NCBI GenBank assembly: GCA_963661945.1
Contig: CAVLDP010000010.1
Coordinates: forward strand, 3,480 to 67,479
DNA: 64,000 nt
Direction of reading: 5' to 3'
DNA from: CAVLDP01 sp963661945
GTDB taxonomy: Bacteria > Bacillota > Clostridia > Lachnospirales > Lachnospiraceae
Part shown: positions 32,974 through 41,189 of the stretch, piece after piece
How positions within the stretch are numbered: the stretch's first letter is position 1
Layout of the letters: every line of letters starts with the position of its first letter
Translations under genes and position numbers: made by a program
Notes under the pieces: model-generated
Seen by the model: the letters and a program-made list of their open reading frames with translations, nothing else
What the model was told of the DNA's origin: nothing
Database searches by the model: none

Positions 32974-34458
32974 CTACTTCCTCTTAATCACATAAATCGA
33001 CGCATGAGAACGAAATGGAATCTCTCGCTCCAAGCTAAGTTCCTCATGCAGTCTAATATATTTCTTCAACAGATTCCCCTCAGCAGTAATCAAAATCCAT
33101 ACTGCGCCTTCTCTGGTAACCTCCAGAGACTTATGGAAGAAATGTCGAAAGAAGGTCTCCTTCTCCATCGCATCCTTTTGGAAGAGGTCAGGGAGTTCCG
33201 TCAAAATCTCATCAAACAAATAGTCATGCTTGAAATCAAAATAATCTCGATTGATATAATTTACTTTAAGGCCTGCCTTGGCAGCATTTTCTCGGCCTCC
33301 ATTTACAGCCTTGGCATAGGTATCTATGGCATAAATCTCCCGGGCCGGTAGTTTCTTACACCTCTCAACAAGGAGCGTTCCACTTCCTGCCATAGGATCG
33401 AGGATCTGAGCATCCGAAAGTAGATACTTAGAGACTGCACTGATAACTGCCGAAGCGCTAGTTGGCGCCATGGACGTTGCCTCTGTATGTATTCGATAAG
33501 AGAATCGCTGATCCTCTGGCTTGCAAAGTCTTAGATAAGGAGAAAAGGAATCATCCTTCTTCTGCATGAGAATGAGCTCCACATCATAATCTGAAGTCTT
33601 ATTCTGAAGCAGCCCCTGGCTTCGTTCTTCCAGTTCGAAGCTGATTCGTTTGGTCTGATTGGCAAAATGTTCTTCCGGCTTCCGGCCTCTCATACGAAGG
33701 CGAAAAGAAATACTTGTCTTGCCATAGAATTCCTGTAGCATACGAGGAAAAGCAGATAGTAACAAAGCCTCTGCTGTATGGTCCAGTGTCACCGGATAAT
33801 CCCTCTTCACCGGAATTAAGAACCAGCATTCCTGATAGGTCCGAACCTCATCAAGTCTCTTCCAGGACTTAATAGTGGTTCGAACTCCAAGCGGCGTGGC
33901 CTTGGCTTCTGAGAATTCCTCAAGCAGGTAATTAACGGCAAATGGTTCTGCAGTAAGCAAAACCTGATAAGACTTATGAAGATCTGCACGCGTAAGAGTC
34001 TCATTCGTATCTTCCTTCGGAAGCATAGCATGAAGCAGCGCCTTCTGCTCCCTCACATGCTTTAGGTCGCCATCCTCCCAAGTCTGCTCCGTAAGTTCTC
34101 TGAGTCTGCTCTCGAGCTCTTCTTGTATTGTATTGTATTCATACGATGTCATAGCCTTAAGATAGGCTCCCTGTACAAAAAGCGTCTCTTCCATCTTAAG
34201 TGCCTTAAGAAGTTCAGACAGAACATAAGCCCTGTCATCCGGCTCTAAGTATTCTGACATATCCTTGAGAAGAAGGGCCGTATTCTTCCTAATCTTAGGA
34301 TCGTCCTCTTCTAGACAATGAAGTATCACATCCAGATTCCGAGTCAAAAGTAAGGCATCCGCTTTCCCTGCCTCTTCCTTAAGCAAGGCACGAATCTGAC
34401 TCAAATTCGCCCTTACATCAATCTGATTTTTGATATTTTCTATATATAAATCGAACAT
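32974..34458 (-). CDS. Trm11/Trm14-like SAM-dependent methyltransferase with helical N-terminus
   Basis: A 494-residue protein. The first half (about 1-165) is Leu/Glu-rich and helical, resembling HEAT-like repeats (LLTRNLDVILHCLEEDDPKIRKN). A middle part may be THUMP-like. The C-terminal Rossmann methyltransferase has motif I in ILDPMAGSGTLLVERC and the acidic residue after strand 2 in YAIDTY. The usual catalytic (N/D)PP(Y/F) motif is replaced by TELPDLF, so the target or chemistry may differ from guanine-N2 tRNA methylation. First gene of the operon with the GGDEF/EAL protein and fliB. The substrate is unknown. Confidence 0.8.
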   Translation of the reverse strand: MFDLYIENIKNQIDVRANLSQIRALLKEEAGKADALLLTRNLDVILHCLEEDDPKIRKNTALLLKDMSEYLEPDDRAYVLSELLKALKMEETLFVQGAYLKAMTSYEYNTIQEELESRLRELTEQTWEDGDLKHVREQKALLHAMLPKEDTNETLTRADLHKSYQVLLTAEPFAVNYLLEEFSEAKATPLGVRTTIKSWKRLDEVRTYQECWFLIPVKRDYPVTLDHTAEALLLSAFPRMLQEFYGKTSISFRLRMRGRKPEEHFANQTKRISFELEERSQGLLQNKTSDYDVELILMQKKDDSFSPYLRLCKPEDQRFSYRIHTEATSMAPTSASAVISAVSKYLLSDAQILDPMAGSGTLLVERCKKLPAREIYAIDTYAKAVNGGRENAAKAGLKVNYINRDYFDFKHDYLFDEILTELPDLFQKDAMEKETFFRHFFHKSLEVTREGAVWILITAEGNLLKKYIRLHEELSLEREIPFRSHASIYVIKRK

Positions 34459-34565
34459 ACTTCCATTCTACTAAAAATCGCTCTGTTTTGCACTAACGCG
34501 AATTGTATTGTTCATTCTGCACAATTTCCACCGCGCGCTATTGTATATTTTGTACGGTTAGTCTA

Positions 34566-34594
34566 TTGTAATACACAGGTGAGGATTATATAAT
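34566..34594 (+). promoter_or_regulatory. Promoter of the predicted small RNA
   Basis: TTGTAA (34566-34571), a 17-bp spacer and a perfect TATAAT (34589-34594). The expected start at about 34600-34602 coincides with the first base of the 5' hairpin. Confidence 0.7.
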
Positions 34595-34600
34595 AAATAT

Positions 34601-34712
34601 CGACTTAAGGACGTAACCCCCATTTTGACGTACCTTATGTCGCTTCCCCTTTATATATTTATATAACCCCCTTTTAGAAGAAATACAACCGAGCGATGGT
34701 TGTATTTTTTTT
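34601..34712 (+). ncRNA. Predicted small RNA with three C-rich tracts
   Basis: An intergenic transcript of about 112 bases is predicted between two minus-strand genes. It begins with a 13-bp stem (34601-34614 with 34628-34642, one mismatch, one bulged A) whose 13-base loop contains CCCCC (34617-34621). An unstructured A/U-rich linker carries CCCC (34646-34649) and CCCCC (34667-34671). It ends in a terminator hairpin and eight T. No open frame fits. Single-stranded C-rich tracts resemble those of Firmicute sRNAs that block Shine-Dalgarno sequences, for example RsaE or the streptococcal csRNAs; homology to them is not claimed. Confidence 0.65.
34681..34712 (+). terminator. Terminator of the small RNA
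   Basis: A 10-bp stem AAATACAACC/GGTTGTATTT (34681-34690 with 34698-34707) is followed by T to 34712. On the minus strand the tail is weak (TTTCTTCT), so its main direction is plus, where no protein gene precedes it. Confidence 0.85.
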
Positions 34713-35196
34713 ACTCTTTTTTCTTCTTGGCCTTAACCGACTTAACTCTTACCCCATCAAGAAATGGAATATCCTTATTTGATACATGCCGCAGGTAACG
34801 CTTAGCAACTACAAGCATTACAATAGCAATGGTAGACAGAAGATCTTCAAGTGGACTTGTCGTATTAATAATCATATGTCTTGCCACAAGGAAGATAATT
34901 GTCTCAAGTACATTCTCAGAGGTTGGCTTACAGAGCATCTTCAGGAATTCAATGCCGATAACAACAAGGAATACCTCTTCCATAAACTCCATCAGACTGT
35001 CTCCGCCTGCATAAGATGTAATTAGGCTAAGGCAATCCGGGAACAAATGAACAATTCCAACGATGCACGCTGCAAAAACAATCAATGCAACAACAAGTTC
35101 CAAGATTACACTTGTTCTGGTTCCAATCTCCTGCAATCTCTCTTCCATGCGTACATGAATATCATCCTGCAAATCCTTCTTATCAAACTCCTTCAT
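34711..35196 (-). CDS. psiE: PsiE-family membrane protein
   Basis: A 161-residue protein with four predicted membrane helices (near 28-48, 70-88, 98-112 and 115-132) and a basic C-terminal tail (VKSVKAKKKKE). Size, helix pattern and the segment ETIIFLVARHMIIN fit the phosphate-starvation-inducible PsiE family, whose function is not known. ATG 35196 has GGAG. It is a single gene with its own promoter; its stop codon touches the T-run of the small RNA terminator. No Pho-box-like repeat was recognised. Confidence 0.8.
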   Translation of the reverse strand: MKEFDKKDLQDDIHVRMEERLQEIGTRTSVILELVVALIVFAACIVGIVHLFPDCLSLITSYAGGDSLMEFMEEVFLVVIGIEFLKMLCKPTSENVLETIIFLVARHMIINTTSPLEDLLSTIAIVMLVVAKRYLRHVSNKDIPFLDGVRVKSVKAKKKKE

Positions 35197-35263
35197 TCTC
35201 TTCTCCTCTTCTAATCAAAATCCGCGTATAAATATCGCTTTTTTCGTTTATTTTTCCTTCTTT

Positions 35264-35292
35264 ATTATAGAAAAAGCCCACTTTATTTTCCA
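35264..35292 (-). promoter_or_regulatory. Candidate promoter of psiE
   Basis: TGGAAA (35292-35287), a 17-bp spacer and a perfect TATAAT (35269-35264) on the minus strand, giving a leader of about 60 bases. Confidence 0.55.
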
Positions 35293-35317
35293 CAATTATC
35301 TGAAAGTAAAATGGTGT

Positions 35318-35346
35318 TTGTATTTTTTGTCAAATTACAATAAAAT
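35318..35346 (+). promoter_or_regulatory. Candidate promoter of the flavin reductase gene
   Basis: TTGTAT (35318-35323), a 17-bp spacer and TAAAAT (35341-35346). A second option is TTGTCA (35327-35332) with TATAAA (35352-35357) at 19 bp. Confidence 0.45.
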
Positions 35347-35375
35347 GAGACTATAAAGCTTTAGGAGGCCAAAAT

Positions 35376-35888
35376 ATGCATAAATTCCAGCCCTATCCAA
35401 GAGATGTAATTGAGATTAACCCTTGGGTTCTAATTGGCGATCGATGGGCAGCCGTCTGTGCCGAGAACAAAACCACAACCAATGCCATGACCGTATCCTG
35501 GGGTGGCGTCGGAGAGATGTGGGGTAAGGACGTCGCCACTATATATATACGAGAGTCCCGCTACACCAAGGAACTCATCGATGATTCCGACCTGTTCTCC
35601 GTATGTTTCTTTGAAGACACGCCTTCCAACAAGACCAACCTCAAGATTCTAGGCTCTCTGTCCGGTAGAAATGAAGACAAGCTCTCTGCATGTAAGCTCA
35701 AAGTCAACCACTACAAGGATGTCCCATTTCTTGATGAAGCCAATTTCGTCCTGGTCTGCCGCAAGATGAGTAAGACCGAGATCACTCCTGATCAGTTCTT
35801 AGATCCAGAGATTGAAGACAAATGGTATAAGGATGGCGACTACCACACCATGTATATTGGCGAGATCCTAGAGATCCTCGCAAGATAA
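35376..35888 (+). CDS. Flavin reductase-like FMN-binding protein
   Basis: A 170-residue protein of the flavin reductase-like split-barrel family that binds FMN. The family segment NAMTVSWGGVGEMWGKDVATIYIRE is recognisable near residues 36-60, followed by YTKELIDDSDLFSVCFFE. Members reduce flavins or act as small flavoproteins in anaerobes; the partner is unknown. An AGGAGG site lies upstream of ATG 35376. Single gene, convergent with aspS across a shared terminator. Confidence 0.88.
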   Translation: MHKFQPYPRDVIEINPWVLIGDRWAAVCAENKTTTNAMTVSWGGVGEMWGKDVATIYIRESRYTKELIDDSDLFSVCFFEDTPSNKTNLKILGSLSGRNEDKLSACKLKVNHYKDVPFLDEANFVLVCRKMSKTEITPDQFLDPEIEDKWYKDGDYHTMYIGEILEILAR

Positions 35889-35898
35889 TAATAATAAA

Positions 35899-35950
35899 AA
35901 GCCCCGGTAACAAGCAGCTGAGCATAGCCACTTATTACCGGGGTTTTCTT
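35899..35950. terminator. Bidirectional terminator between flavin reductase and aspS
   Basis: A GC-rich stem CCCCGGTAA/TTACCGGGG (35902-35910 with 35935-35943) is flanked by A and T runs on both sides, giving TTTTCTTT on plus and CTTTTTA on minus. Confidence 0.85.
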
Positions 35951-37743
35951 TATTCCTCTTCTTCTGCTACAACAGCAATGCTAAGCTCTTCGAGCTGCTT
36001 CGCATCTACTGTTCCAGGCGCTTCTGTCATCATATCTGATGCATCCTTTACCTTAGGGAAGGCAATTACATCACGGATATTATCCGTTCCAAGCAGATGC
36101 ATAACCACGCGGTCCACACCGTAAGCAAGTCCTGCATGAGGTGGCACACCATATGAGAAGGCATCAAGCAGGAAGCCGAACTGCTCATGTGCGCGTTCCT
36201 TGGTAAATCCTAATACCTCAAACATCTTCTCCTGAATATCATCCTGATGAATACGAACAGAACCACCACCGATTTCTGTTCCATTTAACACAATATCATA
36301 TGCCTTGGCACGAACTGCACCTGGGTCGGAGTCGATCTTGTCCCAATCCTCCTCCATAGGCATGGTAAATGGATGATGCATCGCCATGAAGCGATTCTCT
36401 TCATCAGACCACTCAAGAAGTGGGAACTCTGTCACCCAAAGGAAGTTAAACTGCTTCTCATCGATGAGGCCAAGCTCTGCGCCAAGCTCCAGACGAATTG
36501 CACCGAGCACATTCCAGACAATCTTATTCTTGTCGGCTGCAAATAAGAGAAGGTCACCTTCTTTCGCGCCCATAGCAGCGACAAGATTTGATAGCTCCTC
36601 TTCTGTCATGAACTTTGCAAAGGATGACTTGAAGGATCCATCTTCATTTACTGCAAGATAAGCAAGTCCCTTTGCACCATATCCCTTAGCAAATTCCACC
36701 AGCTTATCAATCTTCTTACGTGGCATGGAAGCCTGTCCCTCTACGCAAAGTCCACGAACCGAACCGCCCGCTTCAAGAGCAGATGTAAAGACAGAGAAAC
36801 CGCATCCAGCAACCGTAGATGATACATCAATAAGTTCCATACCGAATCTGGTATCCGGCTTATCGGAACCAAAGCGGTCCATAGCCTCCTGCCATGGCAT
36901 ACGCTTGAATGGAATCTGAACGTCAAGTCCAATCGTCTCCTTGAAGAGATACTGAAGTAGTCTCTCATTGACATCAATAACATCATCGATATCCACAAAG
37001 GAGAGCTCCATATCAGCCTGAGTAAACTCCGGCTGACGATCTGCACGCAAATCCTCATCACGGAAGCAACGAGCAATCTGGAAATAGCGATCATAACCAG
37101 ATGCCATCAGAAGCTGCTTAAATAGCTGTGGAGACTGTGGCAGTGCATAAAACTTGCCACTATGAATTCTACTTGGAACAAGATAATCTCTTGCACCCTC
37201 AGGAGTAGATTTACACAGAATTGGTGTCTCAATCTCGAGGAAGCCTTCCTTCATCATGAATTCTCTCATAAGGAAGAGAACTCGAGAACGGAGCATCAGA
37301 TTTCTCTGAATGTCAGGACGACGAAGATCAAGATAACGATACTTCAGACGAAGTTCTTCCTTGGTCTGACTATTCTCTTCAATTGGAAATGGTGGAACCT
37401 CAGACTCTGAGAGAATACGAAGAGATGTTGCCACAACCTCGATGTCACCAGTCGCAAGATGCTCATTTACCGCAGCGGCGCGCTTCTGCACCATACCCTC
37501 TACTGCGATTACGAACTCGCTTCTAAGACTGCCCGCCTTAAGAAAGGCCTCGCTTCCAACCGAATTCTCATCAAATACGATCTGAAGCAGACCAGAACGG
37601 TCTCTCAAATCCACGAAAATCAGAGCACCCAAATTACGGCGCTTCTGTACCCATCCCATTACAGTAATCTTCTCACCAACATTCTGGCTTGAAACCTCAG
37701 TACAACGATGACTACGGTGTAAGCCCTGCATTGATTCTGCCAT
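35950..37743 (-). CDS. aspS: Aspartyl-tRNA synthetase
   Basis: A 597-residue bacterial-type class II synthetase. An OB-fold anticodon-binding domain at the N-terminus (VMGWVQKRRNLGALIFVDLRDRSG) is followed by motif 2 in FQIARCFRDEDLRADRQPEFTQ, the GAD insertion typical of bacteria (about 290-420), and motif 3 near GLAYGVDRVVMHLLG. It charges tRNA-Asp. Length is normal. Last gene of the M32 - rel - MBL - hemZ - hisS - aspS series, 15 bases after hisS, with no T-box. Confidence 0.97.
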   Translation of the reverse strand: MAESMQGLHRSHRCTEVSSQNVGEKITVMGWVQKRRNLGALIFVDLRDRSGLLQIVFDENSVGSEAFLKAGSLRSEFVIAVEGMVQKRAAAVNEHLATGDIEVVATSLRILSESEVPPFPIEENSQTKEELRLKYRYLDLRRPDIQRNLMLRSRVLFLMREFMMKEGFLEIETPILCKSTPEGARDYLVPSRIHSGKFYALPQSPQLFKQLLMASGYDRYFQIARCFRDEDLRADRQPEFTQADMELSFVDIDDVIDVNERLLQYLFKETIGLDVQIPFKRMPWQEAMDRFGSDKPDTRFGMELIDVSSTVAGCGFSVFTSALEAGGSVRGLCVEGQASMPRKKIDKLVEFAKGYGAKGLAYLAVNEDGSFKSSFAKFMTEEELSNLVAAMGAKEGDLLLFAADKNKIVWNVLGAIRLELGAELGLIDEKQFNFLWVTEFPLLEWSDEENRFMAMHHPFTMPMEEDWDKIDSDPGAVRAKAYDIVLNGTEIGGGSVRIHQDDIQEKMFEVLGFTKERAHEQFGFLLDAFSYGVPPHAGLAYGVDRVVMHLLGTDNIRDVIAFPKVKDASDMMTEAPGTVDAKQLEELSIAVVAEEEE

Positions 37744-37758
37744 CTATAAACTCCTCTC

Positions 37759-39018
37759 TTAATCTGCAAAGAACTCAGCAAATTCGCTGTAGCCCTGTGC
37801 CTCTAACTGTTCCTTCTGGAACTTCTTATTCTTATTCATACGAACCACAAGGACCTGCTGTCCTTCTTCTCTGGCGGCCTTGGCCTGGTTCATAACTTCA
37901 ATCAGCTTCTCGCTCGATAATTTCTTATCAACAAGATAAGCAATCTTGTGTCCCTGACCTGGAATCTCAAAGTCGGACTCCATAAGCAGGAGAATAATTC
38001 TCTCAAATCCAATGGAGAAACCACAGGCTGGAACATTATTTCCAGTGAACTTGCCTATCATCTCATCGTAGCGTCCGCCGCCACCACAAGAGCCGCCAAA
38101 CTCAGGAATTGCAATCTCAAAAATAGTACCCGTGTAGTAGCTCATGCCACGAACCAGTGTTGGATCAAATACCAGTTCAAACTGAGCTGACTTTGCTGCC
38201 TCAACAGCATCAGAAATCTCTGTCATGGAAGAAGCAACAGAAGGGTCCAGATGGTCTCCTAGTGTAGTAAGAAGATAAGAGACTCCACTTGCTACATCTT
38301 TCTTATCAGAGAGTCCATTGAATAGATCCAGGTACTTCGTAACTGCATCGCTGTCATAGCCATGCTCGAGAAGTTCTGATCGTACCCCATCAAGGCCAAT
38401 CTTGTCCATCTTATCGAGTGTGATAAATACATCATCATAGGAATCTTCTGCAAAACCGGAAAAAGCCGCCATAGCCTTCAAAATACGGCGTTCATTGATT
38501 CGAATCTCAAAATTCGAGAAACCAAGCTTGCCAAGTGTTGTCGTTGTTGCAAGAATAAGCTCAATCTCAGCCAAATTACTTGGCTCACCGAGGATATCAA
38601 TATCGCACTGAGTGAACTGACGATAACGACCTCTCTGTGGACGATCTGCTCTCCAAACATTACCAATCTGTAGTGCCTTAAATGGTGTAGGAAGATCATT
38701 GGCATGATTAGCATAGAATCTGGAAAGTGGCACCGTGAGGTCATAACGCATACCAAAGTCCACTACATCAGCTTCTTCCTTGGCATCCTCAAGATGCAGC
38801 TTCTCACCACGCTTTAATACCTTGAAGATTAATTTCTCATTTTCTCCGCCCTGCTTATTGGACAGATTCCCTATATTCTCCATACATGGAGTCTCAATTG
38901 GAGTAAAGCCAAAGCTACGATAGGTCTCCTTAATCACGCCTGTGACATAATCACGGATTTCCATCTCTCTAGGCATAATATCCTTCATTCCATTCACAGG
39001 TTTCTTACTTAGAGCCAT
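37759..39018 (-). CDS. hisS: Histidyl-tRNA synthetase
   Basis: A 419-residue class II synthetase. Motif 2 (RADRPQRGRYRQFTQCD) and the histidine A motif (LVRGMSYYTGTIFEI) are present, with SCGGGGRYDEM and a C-terminal anticodon-binding domain (from about 330). The first codons overlap the end of hemZ by 10 bases, which indicates translational coupling. HisS is followed directly by aspS, as in many Firmicutes. Confidence 0.97.
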   Translation of the reverse strand: MALSKKPVNGMKDIMPREMEIRDYVTGVIKETYRSFGFTPIETPCMENIGNLSNKQGGENEKLIFKVLKRGEKLHLEDAKEEADVVDFGMRYDLTVPLSRFYANHANDLPTPFKALQIGNVWRADRPQRGRYRQFTQCDIDILGEPSNLAEIELILATTTTLGKLGFSNFEIRINERRILKAMAAFSGFAEDSYDDVFITLDKMDKIGLDGVRSELLEHGYDSDAVTKYLDLFNGLSDKKDVASGVSYLLTTLGDHLDPSVASSMTEISDAVEAAKSAQFELVFDPTLVRGMSYYTGTIFEIAIPEFGGSCGGGGRYDEMIGKFTGNNVPACGFSIGFERIILLLMESDFEIPGQGHKIAYLVDKKLSSEKLIEVMNQAKAAREEGQQVLVVRMNKNKKFQKEQLEAQGYSEFAEFFAD

Positions 39019-40520
39019 CCTATTTCCTCCAACTTCTCTCTTTTACGCTGAATCATCTCTTGAATGCGGTCAATATAGGTATCCACATCCTTCACATTTT
39101 CGCACCGAGTCACCGTCCTGCCGCCGTCTGTAACGAATTTGCAGGCCGAGCCGGCACCAAGTGCCATTATAGTCTGTTTTTCTTCCATTATCAAGACATT
39201 ATAGAGGCCTTCGAGACCAGGAGAAGCGAATCCGACATTCTCCAAATTTCCAGCCATATTCTTCTGTCGATAGAGATAATATGGCTTAAGTCCAAGAGCC
39301 TTTGCTGTCTCATAGGCAAGATTCATATGCACATCCGAGTTCTCCATAACATAATCTCGGTAAGAATCCCACTCAATATTCAGTCTGGAGCTCCTCTTAA
39401 TTGCAAGCGAATGAACCGTCAGATTATCTGGTTTCATCTTGGCAACCTCCTGCAAGGTATGCCTAACATCATTTACGTCTTCCCCAGGAAGGCCCAGGAT
39501 CAGATCCATATTGATAGAGGAAAAGCCAATCTGGCGTGCCAAATCGTAAGCCGTATGAAGCTCTTCAATCGTATGATGTCTGCCAATCAGATTGAGTGTC
39601 TCCTGCTTCATCGTCTGCGGGTTAATCGAGATTCGACTCACATGGTGCGACTTCATGGTAAGAAGCTTATCCTTAGTAATGCTGTCCGGTCTTCCTGCCT
39701 CTACCGTATATTCGAGAAGATGACTTAGATCAAGATACTTCTCAATCATGGTAAAAAGCCGATCAAGCTGCGTAGCACTAAGCGAGGTTGGTGTTCCTCC
39801 ACCAACATAAATAGTATCAAGCGTCTTATCTACAAGATTCTCTCCAACAAATTGAAGCTCCTGCTCAAGAGCGTCCAAATAACGATCTACCTGCCCCTTG
39901 AAGGATGCGATGGCATATGATGGAAATGAGCAATAGAGACAAGTCGTTGGGCAAAATGGAATTCCAATATACAGAGAATACCCTTCCTCATAATGAATTG
40001 GCTTAAGAAGATCATATTCCGTACCTGCTACCTGGTAGGAAAGGTCCATCTTCTCATCTGAAATGAGGTAGGTCTCCATCATATAGGAACGAATCTCCTC
40101 TTCACTTCTCCCTTCCTCAATCAAGCGAAGAACAATCTTGCTCGGTCTGATTCCAGTCAGAGTTCCCCAAGGCAGCGTCTTCTTGGTATAAGAGGATAAA
40201 ATCTGATATACCGCCCGCTTCAGTCGGTTCTTGGTATCCCCTCGATCCGCCATGTCCGCTTCAAATGTCACCATGGAGACTGCCTTCTCATCTTGATTCG
40301 AAAGCTCGTAGAGCATAATACTAATCTCTTCCTGCTCTCTCTGATAATAGACCTCCAGTCGAAGCTCAGCCTCTTCCTCATAGTGCTTCTTTGGCGCCGA
40401 ATCAACAGGTTCCGTACCTGGCAAATAATGGGTCTCCAGATTCTTCTTAGGGAAGAAAGACCGAATCAGTCCCTGAATGTCATATTCAAAATTTGCTTCA
40501 TTTAATAAGAGTATAATCAT
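39009..40520 (-). CDS. hemZ: HemZ-type coproporphyrinogen dehydrogenase-like radical SAM protein
   Basis: A 503-residue radical SAM protein. The cluster motif is CPTTCLYCSF (CX3CX2C) near residue 175, followed by YVGGGTPTSLS. An extra N-terminal domain (about 1-160) is typical of HemZ. HemZ proteins are annotated as oxygen-independent coproporphyrinogen dehydrogenases, but in anaerobes without a heme pathway the true role is uncertain; no other heme gene is in the window. It overlaps the MBL gene by 4 bases and hisS by 10 bases. Confidence 0.9.
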   Translation of the reverse strand: MIILLLNEANFEYDIQGLIRSFFPKKNLETHYLPGTEPVDSAPKKHYEEEAELRLEVYYQREQEEISIMLYELSNQDEKAVSMVTFEADMADRGDTKNRLKRAVYQILSSYTKKTLPWGTLTGIRPSKIVLRLIEEGRSEEEIRSYMMETYLISDEKMDLSYQVAGTEYDLLKPIHYEEGYSLYIGIPFCPTTCLYCSFPSYAIASFKGQVDRYLDALEQELQFVGENLVDKTLDTIYVGGGTPTSLSATQLDRLFTMIEKYLDLSHLLEYTVEAGRPDSITKDKLLTMKSHHVSRISINPQTMKQETLNLIGRHHTIEELHTAYDLARQIGFSSINMDLILGLPGEDVNDVRHTLQEVAKMKPDNLTVHSLAIKRSSRLNIEWDSYRDYVMENSDVHMNLAYETAKALGLKPYYLYRQKNMAGNLENVGFASPGLEGLYNVLIMEEKQTIMALGAGSACKFVTDGGRTVTRCENVKDVDTYIDRIQEMIQRKREKLEEIGWL

Positions 40521-41152
40521 AAGTATGGGTTATAAACCTTCTCCTCAGAAATTCTAGTTTCCTCACCATGGCCTGGATAAACCGTCGTAATATCCGGCAG
40601 TGTCAGTAACTTCTCGCGAATGGAATGGACAAGTGTCTTCATGGAACCACCTGGAAAATCCGTCCTTCCAACCGAGCCTGAGAATAATGCATCTCCAGAG
40701 AAGACAATCATCTGCTTAGGGAAGTAATAAGAGCAGCCTCCCGCCGTATGCCCTGGTGTCAGAAGTAGTCTTATCTTAAATCCCGCAATTTGAACCTCTT
40801 CCTCATCCCGAAGGAAATGAGTCGCATGATAGCAAGCAGCCTCTCTTCCCATGCCAGCTGACAGATTAAGATTCGGATCCTCAAGCGTCTCCTTCTCAAG
40901 CTCTGCGGCATAGATTGGAATTCCTCCACATAGAGATGAGAGTTCCTCTGCACCACCTGCATGATCAAAATGACCATGCGTAAGAAGGATTGCTTTGGCA
41001 AAAAGGTCCTCTTCAGAGAGCTTCCGGTAGAGAACATCAGCTGATGCGCCCGGATCAATCACAATCGCTTCCTTCGTCACTCTATTGCAGACAAAATAAC
41101 AATTGGTCTGCACAGGACCCACTACAAACCTAAGAATATCAAAATCTGACAT
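40517..41152 (-). CDS. MBL-fold metallo-hydrolase, YqgX/GloB-like
   Basis: A 211-residue metallo-beta-lactamase-fold hydrolase. The metal ligands are in LTHGHFDHAGG, PGHTAGGCSYY, SGDALFSGSVGRTDFPGG and the final YPGHGEET. It is the short glyoxalase-II-like type without the C-terminal domain. A role in thioester or methylglyoxal-type detoxification is inferred from the family only. It starts 37 bases after rel and overlaps hemZ by 4 bases. Confidence 0.92.
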   Translation of the reverse strand: MSDFDILRFVVGPVQTNCYFVCNRVTKEAIVIDPGASADVLYRKLSEEDLFAKAILLTHGHFDHAGGAEELSSLCGGIPIYAAELEKETLEDPNLNLSAGMGREAACYHATHFLRDEEEVQIAGFKIRLLLTPGHTAGGCSYYFPKQMIVFSGDALFSGSVGRTDFPGGSMKTLVHSIREKLLTLPDITTVYPGHGEETRISEEKVYNPYL

Positions 41153-41189
41153 TTCTACTCCTTATCGTAAGAACAGCAGGCATCAAGTA

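Noticed and set aside
34501..34600. Alternative promoter TTGTAT-17-TATTGT (34541-34569) for the small RNA
   Set aside because: The match is poorer than TTGTAA-17-TATAAT, and its start would add 25 bases before the 5' hairpin; kept only as a possible second start.
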